Assembly: GCA_020073395.1 (NCBI GenBank) | Contig: JAIQFF010000002.1 | Location: forward strand, 32,935 to 96,934 | Length of the DNA stretch: 64,000 nt | Source of the DNA: Terriglobia bacterium | GTDB taxonomy: Bacteria > Acidobacteriota > Terriglobia > Terriglobales > Acidobacteriaceae | Reading direction: 5' to 3' | Shown here: positions 17,282-25,863 of the stretch, piece after piece | Position numbering within the stretch: the first letter of the stretch is position 1 | Layout: every line of letters begins with the position of its first letter | Notes under the pieces: generated by a model | The model's input: the letters and a program-made list of their open reading frames with translations, nothing else | Databases searched by the model: none | Told to the model about the DNA's origin: nothing | Program-made: the position numbers and the translations under genes

Positions 17282-18412
17282 CTAGGCGATCGAAGTCAGG
17301 CTGGTCGCCATTGCTGCCTTCCGGTGTTCGTAGTTGTGATAAGCGGCGCATGATCCTTCCGATGACACCATGAGCGCGCCGACAGGATGCTCCGGCGTGC
17401 ACTCACGGCCAAAGAGTTTACACTGGTGCGGCTTCAGCACGCCCTTCAGGACTTCCCCGCATTGCGCGGCTTTGGGATCGGTCACTCGAATGCCCGGAAC
17501 CTCAAAGCGCTGCTCCGTGTCCCAGGCGGCATATTTGTCGTTCAGGCGAAGTGCCGATTGCGAGATAAATCCCAGGCCCCGCCATTCGAAATAGGGGCGT
17601 AACTGGAAAACCTCGGCCATGGCACGAAGAGCGGCACGGTTGCCTTCCCAAGGTACGACTCGCTTGTACTGGTTCTCGACTTTGGCTTCGCCTGCTCTCA
17701 GCTGACGCAGCAGCATGACGATCGACTGCAACATATCGAGCGGCTCAAAGCCGGAGACCACAATGGGTTTGTCCTGGTCCTTGGCAATCCACTCGTAGGG
17801 ACGGCAGCCAATGACAGTCGAGACATGCCCGGGGCCGATGAATGCGTCCAGACGCATATCTGGCGAATCGAGAATCGCCCGGATCGCAGGGATGATAGTT
17901 ACATGATTGCAGAATACAGAGAAATTCTGGATGCCCTCAGTTTTGGCGCGCATCAGCGTGAGCGCGGTGGAAGGCGCCGTGGTCTCAAACCCGATAGCGA
18001 AAAACATGACGTGCTTCTCGGGGTTGAGCCGGGCAAGCTTCAGAGCGTCTGATGGCGAATACACGATGCGGACGTCCATCCCGCGGGCTTTATGCTCGAG
18101 CGGGCTGCCCTGGGTCCCGGGAACGCGCATCATGTCACCGAAGGCGGCAAAGATTACGTCTGGTTGTTGCGCGATGGACAGGCCATCGTCAATGCGCCCC
18201 ATGGGAAGCACGCAGACCGGACAGCCCGGCCCGTGGATCAGTTCGATATTTTCCGGGAGGATGTCTTTGAGGCCGAAGCGATAGATAGCATGAGTGTGAC
18301 CGCCGCAGACTTCCATGAGGCGGTAGTACCGGTCGCTCCCGGCCAGGCGGCGGATTTCCTCCGCGGTTCGTGAAATCAGTTCGGGCTCGCGGAACTCATC
18401 AACAAATCTCAT
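17282..18412 (-). CDS. hypD: hydrogenase maturation Fe-S protein HypD
   Basis: This 376-residue scaffold is where Fe(CN)2CO is assembled. Conserved motifs: CGGHTHAI with the catalytic Cys, GPGCPVCVLP, GFETTAPSTA and a C-terminal group of cysteines (CGEVLKGVLKPHQCKLFGREC) binding the [4Fe-4S] cluster. The ATG at 18412 is preceded by GGGAGG at six bases, so I prefer it over the upstream in-frame codon at 18430. It follows hypC by 36 bases. Confidence 0.96.
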   Translation of the reverse strand: MRFVDEFREPELISRTAEEIRRLAGSDRYYRLMEVCGGHTHAIYRFGLKDILPENIELIHGPGCPVCVLPMGRIDDGLSIAQQPDVIFAAFGDMMRVPGTQGSPLEHKARGMDVRIVYSPSDALKLARLNPEKHVMFFAIGFETTAPSTALTLMRAKTEGIQNFSVFCNHVTIIPAIRAILDSPDMRLDAFIGPGHVSTVIGCRPYEWIAKDQDKPIVVSGFEPLDMLQSIVMLLRQLRAGEAKVENQYKRVVPWEGNRAALRAMAEVFQLRPYFEWRGLGFISQSALRLNDKYAAWDTEQRFEVPGIRVTDPKAAQCGEVLKGVLKPHQCKLFGRECTPEHPVGALMVSSEGSCAAYHNYEHRKAAMATSLTSIA

Positions 18413-18447
18413 GCCGATCCTCCCTCGCAAGCTGGACGCCGGCAGGC

Positions 18448-18523
18448 GTCAATTCACTTCGGCGTCATTCACTTCGGCGTCATCGATTTCGGCGTCACTT
18501 ATTTCGACGTCATCTATTTCCTC
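18448..18523. repeat. 15-bp tandem repeat at the 3' end of hypC
   Basis: Four to five imperfect copies of a 15-base unit (CATTCACTTCGGCGT on the plus strand) run up to the hypC stop. Being a multiple of three, copy-number change would lengthen or shorten the protein by five residues without a frameshift. Confidence 0.8.
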
Positions 18524-18787
18524 CAGGCCGTATCCCTGGACTTCCTGCATGGCTCCATCGATCTCTCCCAGCGCCCGGAGGGTATTCATCTGGTCGAGAG
18601 CGTCGCCCTCGCTGATCTTGCTCATGGCAAAACCGACATGGATGAGCACCCAGTCGCCGGGCACGGGTCTGTCGTCCTGCAGCAGGCCGAGATCAATCTT
18701 GCGCCGGACGCCGGCTACGTCAACCAGCGCGGACTCCGCATTGTCGCCGGAGATTTCGACGATCTTTCCTGGTATGGCTAGGCACAT
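18449..18787 (-). CDS. hypC: hydrogenase chaperone HypC with an acidic pentapeptide-repeat tail
   Basis: HypC carries the iron complex to the large subunit through its N-terminal Cys2; the sequence begins MCLAIPGKIVEI with GWVLIHVGFAM-type residues in the middle. ATG 18787 has a GGGAGGA ribosome site. At 112 residues it is longer than usual (75-95). The excess is a tail of repeated five-residue units of the form E-(I/V)-(D/S/N)-D-A, encoded by 15-base tandem repeats just before the stop. The acidic tail is odd and may be a slippage product without function. Confidence 0.94.
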   Translation of the reverse strand: MCLAIPGKIVEISGDNAESALVDVAGVRRKIDLGLLQDDRPVPGDWVLIHVGFAMSKISEGDALDQMNTLRALGEIDGAMQEVQGYGLEEIDDVEISDAEIDDAEVNDAEVN

Positions 18788-18804
18788 GCGACATCCTCCC
18801 GGGC

Positions 18805-18927
18805 TGGTCGTTAGTCCTTGGTCGTTGGCCGTTGGCAAAACCATCCCCGATTGCTCACCTTTAGTCTTGTTCACCAGGCACCAACCACTTGGTTTTTTGG
18901 CCAACGACCAACGGCCGAAGACCAACG
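18805..18927. repeat. imperfect inverted repeat between yceI and hypC
   Basis: A left arm (about 18805-18836, GGTCGTTGGCCGTTGGC-like) and a right arm (about 18899-18927, GCCAACGACCAACGGCC-like) are complementary. They occupy the 147-base spacer, the only sizeable gap between nifU-like and hypB. It is probably another dispersed repeat and could modulate expression of the downstream hyp genes. Confidence 0.55.
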
Positions 18928-18934
18928 GCGGTTT

Positions 18935-19516
18935 TCAAGCTTTATGAGCGTTGATGTCAAACGAGAGCTTGAGCTCGTCCTTCAGCTTTATCGTGCCCCC
19001 GGCGGCGGTCACTGGGCTGATTTGATAATCGCTCTGGCGCACGGAAAACTCTCCGGCGGCGCGCAAAGTGTCATCCTTCAGCGTCACCCGCGCCAAAACC
19101 GGCTGATCCCGGGTCTCTCCGTGCAGCGAGAGTTCCCCGTTCAGCGCAACCACATACAACCCCTCGCCCATCTTCCGGACTGATGATACCCGGGGGCATT
19201 CGTAAACGATTTCCGGGAAGCTACCGGCCTCCAGGACCTCGTCATGCATTTTACGCTCTATCTCATGGCGGTCCTTATCGCTTATGTCATCGGTCACAGT
19301 CAGCGAAGAGGCCTGAATCGCCAGGCGAAGAGACGCATCCTCCAGGGCATTTGAATTCCACCGGACCTCGCCCTCGAAGTCCCGGACTGCAATCTTCGGG
19401 CTATGGGCGAATGCCGAAAGCATCCCAGTGGCAAACGCCCGGACAATAAATGTACTCCTGGCGGCATCAATTAGATATCGAACCGTGGCCGTTTGAGGCG
19501 TTCCGACTGTGGTCAA
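18935..19516 (-). CDS. YceI-family lipocalin-like protein
   Basis: This 193-residue protein fits the YceI family of isoprenoid/lipid-binding eight-stranded barrels: YLIDAARSTFIVRAFATG, FAHSPKI, HDEVLEAGSFPEIVYE, LNGELSLHGETRDQPV and FSVRQSDYQI. There is no signal peptide in the present start, so it may be cytoplasmic. The start is a TTG at 19516, shortly after AAGGGGG. It lies between the tiny membrane protein gene and hypC; YceI-like genes recur beside group 1h hydrogenases. It might handle a quinone or other lipid connected with electron transfer, which is only inference. Confidence 0.85.
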   Translation of the reverse strand: MTTVGTPQTATVRYLIDAARSTFIVRAFATGMLSAFAHSPKIAVRDFEGEVRWNSNALEDASLRLAIQASSLTVTDDISDKDRHEIERKMHDEVLEAGSFPEIVYECPRVSSVRKMGEGLYVVALNGELSLHGETRDQPVLARVTLKDDTLRAAGEFSVRQSDYQISPVTAAGGTIKLKDELKLSFDINAHKA

Positions 19517-19559
19517 ACCGACATTCCCCCTTTGGTTGCAGACCTTTCGTCTCCTTCTG

Positions 19560-19757
19560 CTACATGGCCCGCAGTTTCAAGTAGCGATCCAGGTCGGGCA
19601 AAGCCAGATTGGCCAGATCACCAACCCCCAGCTGCCCCATGTAACGTCTCGCAATCGGATTGGTGAGAATCAGGCCCGCACCGAAAACGATCAGCGCCAC
19701 GCCACTGAGCATAAATAGCGTGTCCTTGTTGTTGAAGCCCGCGTTACCATTTTCCAT
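19560..19757 (-). CDS. 65-residue single-span membrane protein, DUF6893-like
   Basis: The N-terminus MENGNAGFNNKDTLF is polar. One membrane helix follows (about 16-37, LFMLSGVALIVFGAGLILT), then a short soluble part ending PDLDRYLKLRAM. The end matches the tiny DUF6893 proteins that accompany group 1h hydrogenases (PD-RYL-R-M). AAGGAG lies upstream of the ATG. It may anchor the hydrogenase or an accessory protein to the membrane. Confidence 0.75.
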   Translation of the reverse strand: MENGNAGFNNKDTLFMLSGVALIVFGAGLILTNPIARRYMGQLGVGDLANLALPDLDRYLKLRAM

Positions 19758-19786
19758 TGTCCGTCTCCTTTTCGTTTCAGGATGTC

Positions 19787-20638
19787 TTACGGCGTCGAAT
19801 CAAACTTCGAATCAGGCCCATCCCCGTTGAGGATTCTGTTCACCAGCGACTCCACCAGCTTGACCGCCTCGTCCACCGCAGCCTCCACTGGCTTGCTCAG
19901 TCCCATCTGGCCCTCTTCGCCTCCGAGAGTCTCCGGTTCGCAGCCCACCAAAAGAACGTTTTTGACGTCGATGTTCATGGCTTTGGCCATGCGCAACACG
20001 TTTATGGGATTCATGGCATGCGCTTCGACTGTGGCAGGCGGAGCATTTGCTTCGTCCAATGCTTTCAGGTCGGGCTCGATGACGTAGAGCGTGCCTGGGG
20101 CCTGGCCATGCGGACACGCATCCACCAGGATCGTGGTTTCGTAACCGTCCTGCAGCGCGTAAGCGAGATCGAAGCCGCGGATGCCGAAGTCGGCCACCCG
20201 CACGCTCTGGGGAAGCTCAAAGCCCGCCATGCGGCGAACGACTTCGACGCCAAAGGCATCGTCGCCCAGGAAGATGTTCCCAATGCCGGCAACCAGAATA
20301 CTGGGTTTCTGGACGGGCTTGAACTCACGGGCTTCTTCATCCGAAAGCGGTTCGACTTCTTCGGCATCGAAGAAGAAGCGATGCCCGGGCTGGCGCAGCA
20401 GGCCCATGTCTCGACCAGGGTCGTTATCAAGAACGACGCAGACGTGGCACTTGCCTTCGTAGTCCTGCTCGATGCCTTCAATGGTGGCAACCTGTCCGGC
20501 CAGCGCGATATCCATCACATCGCCGCCCTCACGGGGACGCAGGCGCACGCGGCTTCCGGCCCGCACCTCGACTCCTGAAATCTCGAAATGATCGAGCGGC
20601 GTCTTTTCTTCCAGAAGCTGCCACTCCCACTCGTTCAT
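19787..20638 (-). CDS. hydrogenase maturation protease with an N-terminal extension
   Basis: This 283-residue protein has two parts. Residues ~112-275 are an HyaD/HupD/HycI-type nickel-dependent endopeptidase (ILVAGIGNIFLGDDAFG, DFGIRGFDLAYAL, VDACPHG, HAMNPINVL). It cleaves the C-terminal peptide of the large subunit after the metal site is filled. Residues 1-110 form an extra small beta-rich domain (VRAGSRVRLRPREGGDVMD) not found in E. coli proteases. The start ATG overlaps the previous stop (ATGA) and has AAGGAGGA. The large subunit in this operon does carry a removable tail, so substrate and protease match. Confidence 0.9.
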   Translation of the reverse strand: MNEWEWQLLEEKTPLDHFEISGVEVRAGSRVRLRPREGGDVMDIALAGQVATIEGIEQDYEGKCHVCVVLDNDPGRDMGLLRQPGHRFFFDAEEVEPLSDEEAREFKPVQKPSILVAGIGNIFLGDDAFGVEVVRRMAGFELPQSVRVADFGIRGFDLAYALQDGYETTILVDACPHGQAPGTLYVIEPDLKALDEANAPPATVEAHAMNPINVLRMAKAMNIDVKNVLLVGCEPETLGGEEGQMGLSKPVEAAVDEAVKLVESLVNRILNGDGPDSKFDSTP

Positions 20639-21699
20639 TGAGTTTCCTCCTTGAGCGGGCGTAGCCCCCGCAAAGCTCCGTGCAGCTTCATGAACTGTTC
20701 CGCCGGCATGGTCTCAGTCCGCTCCAGCATGGCGCGGGCCCGATCGTCCGATTGGCTCATCTCACTCTTCTCGTCGTCGGTCAAGGTCATGATGCGCAGG
20801 GAGAGAATCTCGTCAATCTCGGTCCCGTCGAACAAATCGCCCGCACTTTCGGGAGCGATCTGAGGATAGTCATAAAGGATGATGGGCGAGGAGAGCAAAG
20901 TGTCGAACTGACCCTGGTCGCCGACCAGCACCGGAAAGGTTCCGACATTGTTGCACTTGGCGACAACCTCGCCGAGCGCCTCCGGAGGAGCAATCAGCGA
21001 AACGAATCGCCCGTCCTGCACGCCCAGAACAGTGTGAGTCGAGGCCAGGGAGCTTAGCAAAGCGTCGTCGCGGGAAGAGTCCTTCGTCACTTCGAAAGGT
21101 GTGGTGTTACGAATCCGAACGCTGATCTTGAATACTCCGTCCGCAACTCTTTCGCTCATGATTGCGACAGCGCCACAAAGCGGCTTTCGTTCGCGGACGA
21201 TCACCCCCACGATCGGCCCGCTGCCGTCGCGCAGATATTCGAATTGCTTTTCCGCGGGGAAATCAAACTCATCGGGCACCAGCCTGTAGGCCAGCGTTTC
21301 CAGGTTGTACGCCGGCAAAATAACTTCGCGCTCAACGGCTTCCTGCCAGGGCTGGTAGACGCGACCGTTCACCACAAGCCGGTCCACCGGGCGAAACTCA
21401 GGTATTTCGCCGGGCAACAACTCGTTCACCGGCATAGTCAGTTCGCCGATAGAGCGGGCCACCAGTTGGAGAAAGCGCACTCGAACTTCCAGCCCGGTTA
21501 TGGAGCCGCCCTCGACCAGGCACTCGGTCTGCATGGTCCAGGCCTCGCTGCCGTTCTGCACCTCGCTGTAGGACTGAGGGCAGAGTACGCCAAAGTTCCA
21601 GCGCTGCTGGTTTTTTACCGAGGAGGGGCGATAGGGATAGAGCATGTACCCCTCGTAGAGCACAGCTTTTGCGATCTGCTCCACCACACCCAAATTCAT
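20635..21699 (-). CDS. uncharacterised hydrogenase-operon protein
   Basis: I do not recognise a named family with certainty for this 354-residue soluble protein. It begins MNLGVVEQIAKAVLYEGYMLYPYR, has a central VRVRFLQLVARSIGEL segment, and ends in an acidic, Met-rich helix. No signal peptide, metal motif or catalytic signature is evident. The ATG overlaps the stop of the DUF6084 gene, and its own stop overlaps the protease start, so the product is expected stoichiometrically with hydrogenase accessory proteins. Similar open frames occur beside DUF5947/DUF6084 in group 1h clusters; a maturation or assembly role is inferred. Confidence 0.8.
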   Translation of the reverse strand: MNLGVVEQIAKAVLYEGYMLYPYRPSSVKNQQRWNFGVLCPQSYSEVQNGSEAWTMQTECLVEGGSITGLEVRVRFLQLVARSIGELTMPVNELLPGEIPEFRPVDRLVVNGRVYQPWQEAVEREVILPAYNLETLAYRLVPDEFDFPAEKQFEYLRDGSGPIVGVIVRERKPLCGAVAIMSERVADGVFKISVRIRNTTPFEVTKDSSRDDALLSSLASTHTVLGVQDGRFVSLIAPPEALGEVVAKCNNVGTFPVLVGDQGQFDTLLSSPIILYDYPQIAPESAGDLFDGTEIDEILSLRIMTLTDDEKSEMSQSDDRARAMLERTETMPAEQFMKLHGALRGLRPLKEETQ

Positions 21700-22343
21700 C
21701 AGATCACCGTCTCTTCCACCGGAATGATGCTCTCCAGGGCTTCTTCCCAGGTGGGAATGCCGTGCTTCACTTTGTATTGATACAGGCGGTCGAAAGCGTC
21801 CTTGTGCAAGCAGAGCCAGGCGCTGTTGGGATAGAACGATTCCATCATGTCGCGCCAGATTTTTACCGGCAGCCGGAAGCGGGCTTCCTTGTCCCAGGAG
21901 ATGGGCGCAACCTGCAGGCCGCCGTCGCTGCCCTCGTAGAAAACCGTTCCGCTGAACTGCACACAAACCGGGACTTCTCCGTCCGCCAGACCGTCGAAAT
22001 ATTTGGTGGCAGCCACATTGAAATCGAACGTACACGGCACCGGAAGATCGACCAGTGTCGATCCCTTGAACGATGGCACGACCAGATTGGCGTGCGTCCA
22101 CAAAAGACTTCGCAAGGTCTGGCCCCAGCGGCTGGGCTCGCCAAAGAGGTCAAGCAAGCGCTCCTGATCTTCGGGCGTGTATTTGCGTCGAGTGACTTCC
22201 AGTTGGATCTGGCAGCGTAGCGCGACCGTGTGAATCGTCTGCTCCGGATTGGCATCTGTCAGACGAAGTTTGAAAACCAGAAGCGGTGTAGCTGCATTGG
22301 CAACAACCTCGGCGCCTTCGACGTGAAAGGTCAGGTCAGGCAT
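21699..22343 (-). CDS. DUF6084-type hydrogenase accessory protein
   Basis: The 214 residues start MPDLTFHVEGAEVVANAATP, continue with FKLRLTDA and LRCQIQLEV beta strands, and finish with RLYQYKVKHGIPTWEEALE. This agrees with DUF6084, a family known mostly from group 1h hydrogenase loci. The beginning looks like an immunoglobulin-like beta-sandwich. The function is unknown. ATG 22343 follows AAGAGGA and overlaps the DUF5947 stop by 8 bases. Confidence 0.78.
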   Translation of the reverse strand: MPDLTFHVEGAEVVANAATPLLVFKLRLTDANPEQTIHTVALRCQIQLEVTRRKYTPEDQERLLDLFGEPSRWGQTLRSLLWTHANLVVPSFKGSTLVDLPVPCTFDFNVAATKYFDGLADGEVPVCVQFSGTVFYEGSDGGLQVAPISWDKEARFRLPVKIWRDMMESFYPNSAWLCLHKDAFDRLYQYKVKHGIPTWEEALESIIPVEETVI

Positions 22344-23022
22344 GGGATTCCTCTTGCTCTTGAGATGCGTCCTGCCTCTCGGAGGAGACCTCAACCGATC
22401 GCGCTTTCAGACTGGTGAAGAACTCGCCCAGCTCCCGCCATACCTCGGTTCCGCCAGAAAGGCCCTTCCAGTGCATGCGGATCAGGCCTACCAGCTTGTA
22501 ACATTCGTCGATGGGAAGCAGGTAGTATTCCGCCGCGGAATATCCACGGGAGTAGCCCAGCCGATTGACCAGCAGCCCCTCCACATCGGATTCCATTTCG
22601 TTCAGAATCGGATTACGCGCCACAATATCGTTCCAGGATTCCAGCGCCAGCAACGATTCCGTCGCGCCCGCCGGGCTGGGATACAGCGCAACCACGCGGT
22701 TCTCCAGGCTGCTCTTGAGGAAGAAGGCCATGTTGATGGGGACCATCAGGCCGTTCCACTCGGGGTCGCTGAGATTGAACCCGGGAAGAGAACGCACCCG
22801 GCGCGGGACTCGTTTGAACTTTACTCCCTGGCCGCTGAACAGGATGGCGCAGGCGTCGCAGGTGCAGAGGAGTTTACGCCGCTCCAGCTCAATCAAGTGC
22901 GGATGACCAGGCGCTAACCCGACGCTACACAACTCGCAACGCTCCAGCGGCCTTTCGCGGCGCGCAAACTGGCGCAGCGTCCCAAAGCCGTCGGCGGGGT
23001 CGGTAAGTTGTCCGGCACTCAT
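22336..23022 (-). CDS. DUF5947-type hydrogenase accessory protein with Cys pairs
   Basis: This 228-residue protein has CELC near residue 29-32 and CTCDAC around 53-58, a likely zinc or Fe-S site. A long mixed alpha/beta body follows, with WNDIVARNPIL and EYYLLPIDECYKLVGLIR. It fits DUF5947, found almost exclusively beside high-affinity [NiFe]-hydrogenases. The last ~15 residues are Glu/Ser-rich. The cysteines suggest metal binding, perhaps in delivery or electron transfer, but that is not demonstrated. Confidence 0.8.
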   Translation of the reverse strand: MSAGQLTDPADGFGTLRQFARRERPLERCELCSVGLAPGHPHLIELERRKLLCTCDACAILFSGQGVKFKRVPRRVRSLPGFNLSDPEWNGLMVPINMAFFLKSSLENRVVALYPSPAGATESLLALESWNDIVARNPILNEMESDVEGLLVNRLGYSRGYSAAEYYLLPIDECYKLVGLIRMHWKGLSGGTEVWRELGEFFTSLKARSVEVSSERQDASQEQEESHA

Positions 23023-23097
23023 GATTTCAACATGCTCAAATCTGCACCGTGGCGCCGGGACGACGGCGCTACAACGAGCGGCGCTACATTGAATCCT

Positions 23098-23682
23098 TCA
23101 GTCCGCACCCTGCGGCGGATTGACTTCGACCTGCAATCCGGCAGGACTGCCCACCAGCTTGTCCAACGCCACAAATCCGGAAGCGGGCTTCTCTTCCAAA
23201 CCTTCGATGAGCAGCGAACTCATATCCGGCGCGGCGTCATACATGGCTCCTTCCAGCGTGGCCTGCACGGTCTTTGCGGTGGACCCGCAAGTATGCGATC
23301 CGGTTTCGACACGCAACCGGATGGCGCCGTCGTTCACGCCCAGCAACTCAACTTCGCAGCCCTGTTTCCGCAGCTGCGACCGTACCCGGTCCACGGCTTT
23401 CAGCACCCGGGTTTCGATGTCCTCGGGATGGAGGCCATAAAGAATCAGCACGCTGCTCACCAGCGCATCGCGACCCAGCCGGTCAATGATGCCCATGCCC
23501 CGCTCTCCCGCGTCAGCAACAATATCGAGCACCTTCTCCAGGGCCGCGCCGTGCAGATCCATCAGCGATTGCACCAGGCCCTTGGTGGCGGCCCGCACCG
23601 CAGGATCAGCGATCGCTTCGATTTCCTGCACCAGGCCGCCGATGCGCTGCATGTCTTCCCGAAAATCTCTGTTATCGGCCAC
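23098..23682 (-). CDS. NifU-like C-terminal-domain protein of the hydrogenase operon
   Basis: This 194-residue protein has an N-terminal helical part (1-80) and a NifU_C-like domain (about 85-160: RVRSQLRKQGCEVELLGVNDGAIRLRVE), followed by CGSTAKTVQATLEGAMYDAAPD. NifU C-terminal domains act as Fe-S cluster carriers through CxxC; here only C-GST remains where CxxC is expected, so cluster binding may be altered. The start is a GTG preceded by AAGGAG. It is the first accessory gene after the large subunit and probably supports clusters of the small subunit. Confidence 0.82.
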   Translation of the reverse strand: MADNRDFREDMQRIGGLVQEIEAIADPAVRAATKGLVQSLMDLHGAALEKVLDIVADAGERGMGIIDRLGRDALVSSVLILYGLHPEDIETRVLKAVDRVRSQLRKQGCEVELLGVNDGAIRLRVETGSHTCGSTAKTVQATLEGAMYDAAPDMSSLLIEGLEEKPASGFVALDKLVGSPAGLQVEVNPPQGAD

Positions 23683-23699
23683 AAGGCTCCTTGAAAGAA

Positions 23700-23885
23700 C
23701 GTGTTGTCATCCTGAGCGGAGTCGCGGATTCGCTTCGCGAATCTGCTACGCAGTCGAAGGACCTCTACCTTATTACCGCCGCCGAAGTCCTTAAGGAAAC
23801 TTTTCTGTGGCGGATAGGGGTCCTTCGACTTCACCCACCCATTCGCGAAGCGAATGGGTGGCCTTCGCTCAGGATGACAACCCTC
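23700..23885. repeat. dispersed composite inverted repeat between hhyL and nifU-like
   Basis: The outer ends TGTCATCCTGAGCG (from 23705) and CGCTCAGGATGACA (to 23880) are exact inverse complements. Inside are smaller palindromes (GATTCGCTTCGCGAATC, and CACCCATTCGCGAAGCGAATGGGTG). It belongs to the same family as 37660-37818. It falls inside the hydrogenase operon and could reduce read-through to the accessory genes. Confidence 0.8.
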
Positions 23886-24034
23886 TTAGGTTCCAGCGTT
23901 AACCAGCGCCAAAAGCCAAAACGCAAAAAATTAGGAGTGAGAGCGCAGTTTTGAGATGCCAGATCCCTCCTCTGTGAGCGTATCTGGCAATTCCTAGCTA
24001 CCACCCTCACTCCCTCGTCCACCATGGTGCGAAC

Positions 24035-25831
24035 TCAGGGTTGAAGACCGAACATCGGGGAATGGTGCGTCTCCAGCACCTTGCCGTTCCCCAGATACAT
24101 GTGCACGCCGCAAGGCAGACACGGATCGAAGCTCCTTACCGCGCGCATTATATCGATTCCCTTGAACTTGTCAGGGCCGTTTTCCTCAAAGATCGGGGTA
24201 TTCTGCACCGCGTCCTCGTACGGACCCGGAGTGCCATAGATGTCACGGGGATTGGCATTCCAGGGAGTTGGAGGATAGGGATGGTAGTTGGCGATCTTAC
24301 CCTCTTTGATCACCACGTGGTGCGAGAGCACGCCGCGTACCGCCTCGTGGAAGCCGCAGCCAATGGCCTCCTCAGGCACTTTGAATTCGGTCCAGGTCTT
24401 GGTGTGTCCAGCATGTAACTCCGCCAGCGCCTTTTCCATGAAATGAAGTGCAGCGCAGGCAGCATAGACCTGGAAGTATGTCCGGGCGCGGTCGCGTTCG
24501 ATAGCGTTGCTCCACTTAGGAATCTTCCATTCAAACTCGACCTCGGGCAGCGAGGTGGTCTTGGGCAGGTACATCTTTACGCTGCTGCCGGTGGCCTTGA
24601 TGTATCCGATGTCCACCAGCCCGGCCAGCGCGGTCGTCCACAGGCGAGCGATTGGTCCACCTCCGGTATCCATCGCCAGGTGGTCACCAGTGCGCTTGTC
24701 GAACCACCGCGGGGACATGACCCATGTGTACTTGCCGCCAAAGTCACGCTTCTGCGGCCGCGGGATCGTGGTCTGGTTCCAGGGATGGTTCTTGTCCACC
24801 GGATTGCCGAGAGGGTCTGTCTTGACGAAAGTTTGCGAGTTCTTCCACTCGTCGTAGTAAGAACTGCCCAGGAGAATCCGGATATTCAGGTTGATGTCCA
24901 CCAGATCGGTGGTCACCAGCTTGCCATCCACCACGATGCCCGGGGTGACGAACATGCCGCGGCCCCAGTTCGTCATGTTCTTATAGGTGTAATCGCAGAC
25001 GTCGGGATCATTGAACGATCCCCAGCAAGCCAAAAGGACACGCCGCCTACCGACTTCTTCGTAACCGGGGAGGGCATCGTAGAAGAAATCGAACAAGTCG
25101 TCGTGCAGTGGCACCACCTTCTTCATGAACTCCACATACTTCATCAAGCGGACCAGGTAGTCAGTAAAAAGCTGGACGGTGGGCACCGTGCCCACGCCGC
25201 CCGGATACAAAGTGGAGGGATGGACGTGCCGGCCTTCCATCAGGCAGAACATCTCCCGTGTCATGCGGCTCATGACCAGGGCCTCGCGATAGAAGGCTCC
25301 GGTAAACGGATTGAGGGCGGTCATGATGTCAGCAATGGTGCGGTAGCCATGCGCACTGGCGTGGGGCGCCGCCGTGGATTGAGCTTTGGCCCAGACTTTG
25401 GGATTGGTTTCCTTGACCATCTGCTCGCAGAAATCCACGCCGACCAGATTGTCCTGGAAGATATTGTGGTCGAACATGTACTCGGCAGCCTCGCCAAGAT
25501 TGACGATCCACTCCGCGATCGGAGGCGGCTTGACCCCAAACGCCATGTTCTGCGCGTAGGTGGCGCAGGTGGCGTGGTTGTCGCCGCAAATGCCGCAGAT
25601 GCGGCTGGTGATGAAGTGAGCGTCGCGCGGGTCTTTACCTTTCATGAAGATGCTGTACCCGCGAAAAATGGACGAGGTGCTGTGACACTCGACCACATGC
25701 TTGTTCTCGAAGTCGATCTTGGTAAAAATGCCCAGGCTGCCCACGATCCGAGTAATCGGGTCCCAGTTCATTTCCACCAGGTTCCCCTTTTTTCCGGGGG
25801 CGTCCTTCGTCGGTGCGGTAATAGTGCTCAT
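24035..25831 (-). CDS. hhyL: group 1h [NiFe]-hydrogenase large subunit
   Basis: This 598-residue catalytic subunit oxidises H2 at the NiFe(CN)2CO site. L1 motif: RICGICGDNHATC (about residue 75). L2: DPCLPCGVH near the C-terminus, giving four Cys ligands, followed by a ~20-residue tail to be cut by the operon's protease. Long stretches (FMKKVVPLHDDLFDFFYDA, RPQKRDFGGKYTWVMSP) are typical of the high-affinity actinobacterial/acidobacterial 1h (formerly group 5) enzymes that scavenge atmospheric H2. AGGAG precedes the ATG, 32 bases after hhyS. The closest functional precedent is the Streptomyces/Ralstonia type enzyme; air-level affinity is inferred. Confidence 0.96.
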   Translation of the reverse strand: MSTITAPTKDAPGKKGNLVEMNWDPITRIVGSLGIFTKIDFENKHVVECHSTSSIFRGYSIFMKGKDPRDAHFITSRICGICGDNHATCATYAQNMAFGVKPPPIAEWIVNLGEAAEYMFDHNIFQDNLVGVDFCEQMVKETNPKVWAKAQSTAAPHASAHGYRTIADIMTALNPFTGAFYREALVMSRMTREMFCLMEGRHVHPSTLYPGGVGTVPTVQLFTDYLVRLMKYVEFMKKVVPLHDDLFDFFYDALPGYEEVGRRRVLLACWGSFNDPDVCDYTYKNMTNWGRGMFVTPGIVVDGKLVTTDLVDINLNIRILLGSSYYDEWKNSQTFVKTDPLGNPVDKNHPWNQTTIPRPQKRDFGGKYTWVMSPRWFDKRTGDHLAMDTGGGPIARLWTTALAGLVDIGYIKATGSSVKMYLPKTTSLPEVEFEWKIPKWSNAIERDRARTYFQVYAACAALHFMEKALAELHAGHTKTWTEFKVPEEAIGCGFHEAVRGVLSHHVVIKEGKIANYHPYPPTPWNANPRDIYGTPGPYEDAVQNTPIFEENGPDKFKGIDIMRAVRSFDPCLPCGVHMYLGNGKVLETHHSPMFGLQP

Positions 25832-25863
25832 TCGATCGCTCCTTTGGACTCAGTAGGATCTTC

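Noticed and set aside
18448..18523. CRISPR-like direct repeats
   Set aside because: The units are contiguous 15-mers with no spacers, lie within hypC, and no cas genes are present in the window.
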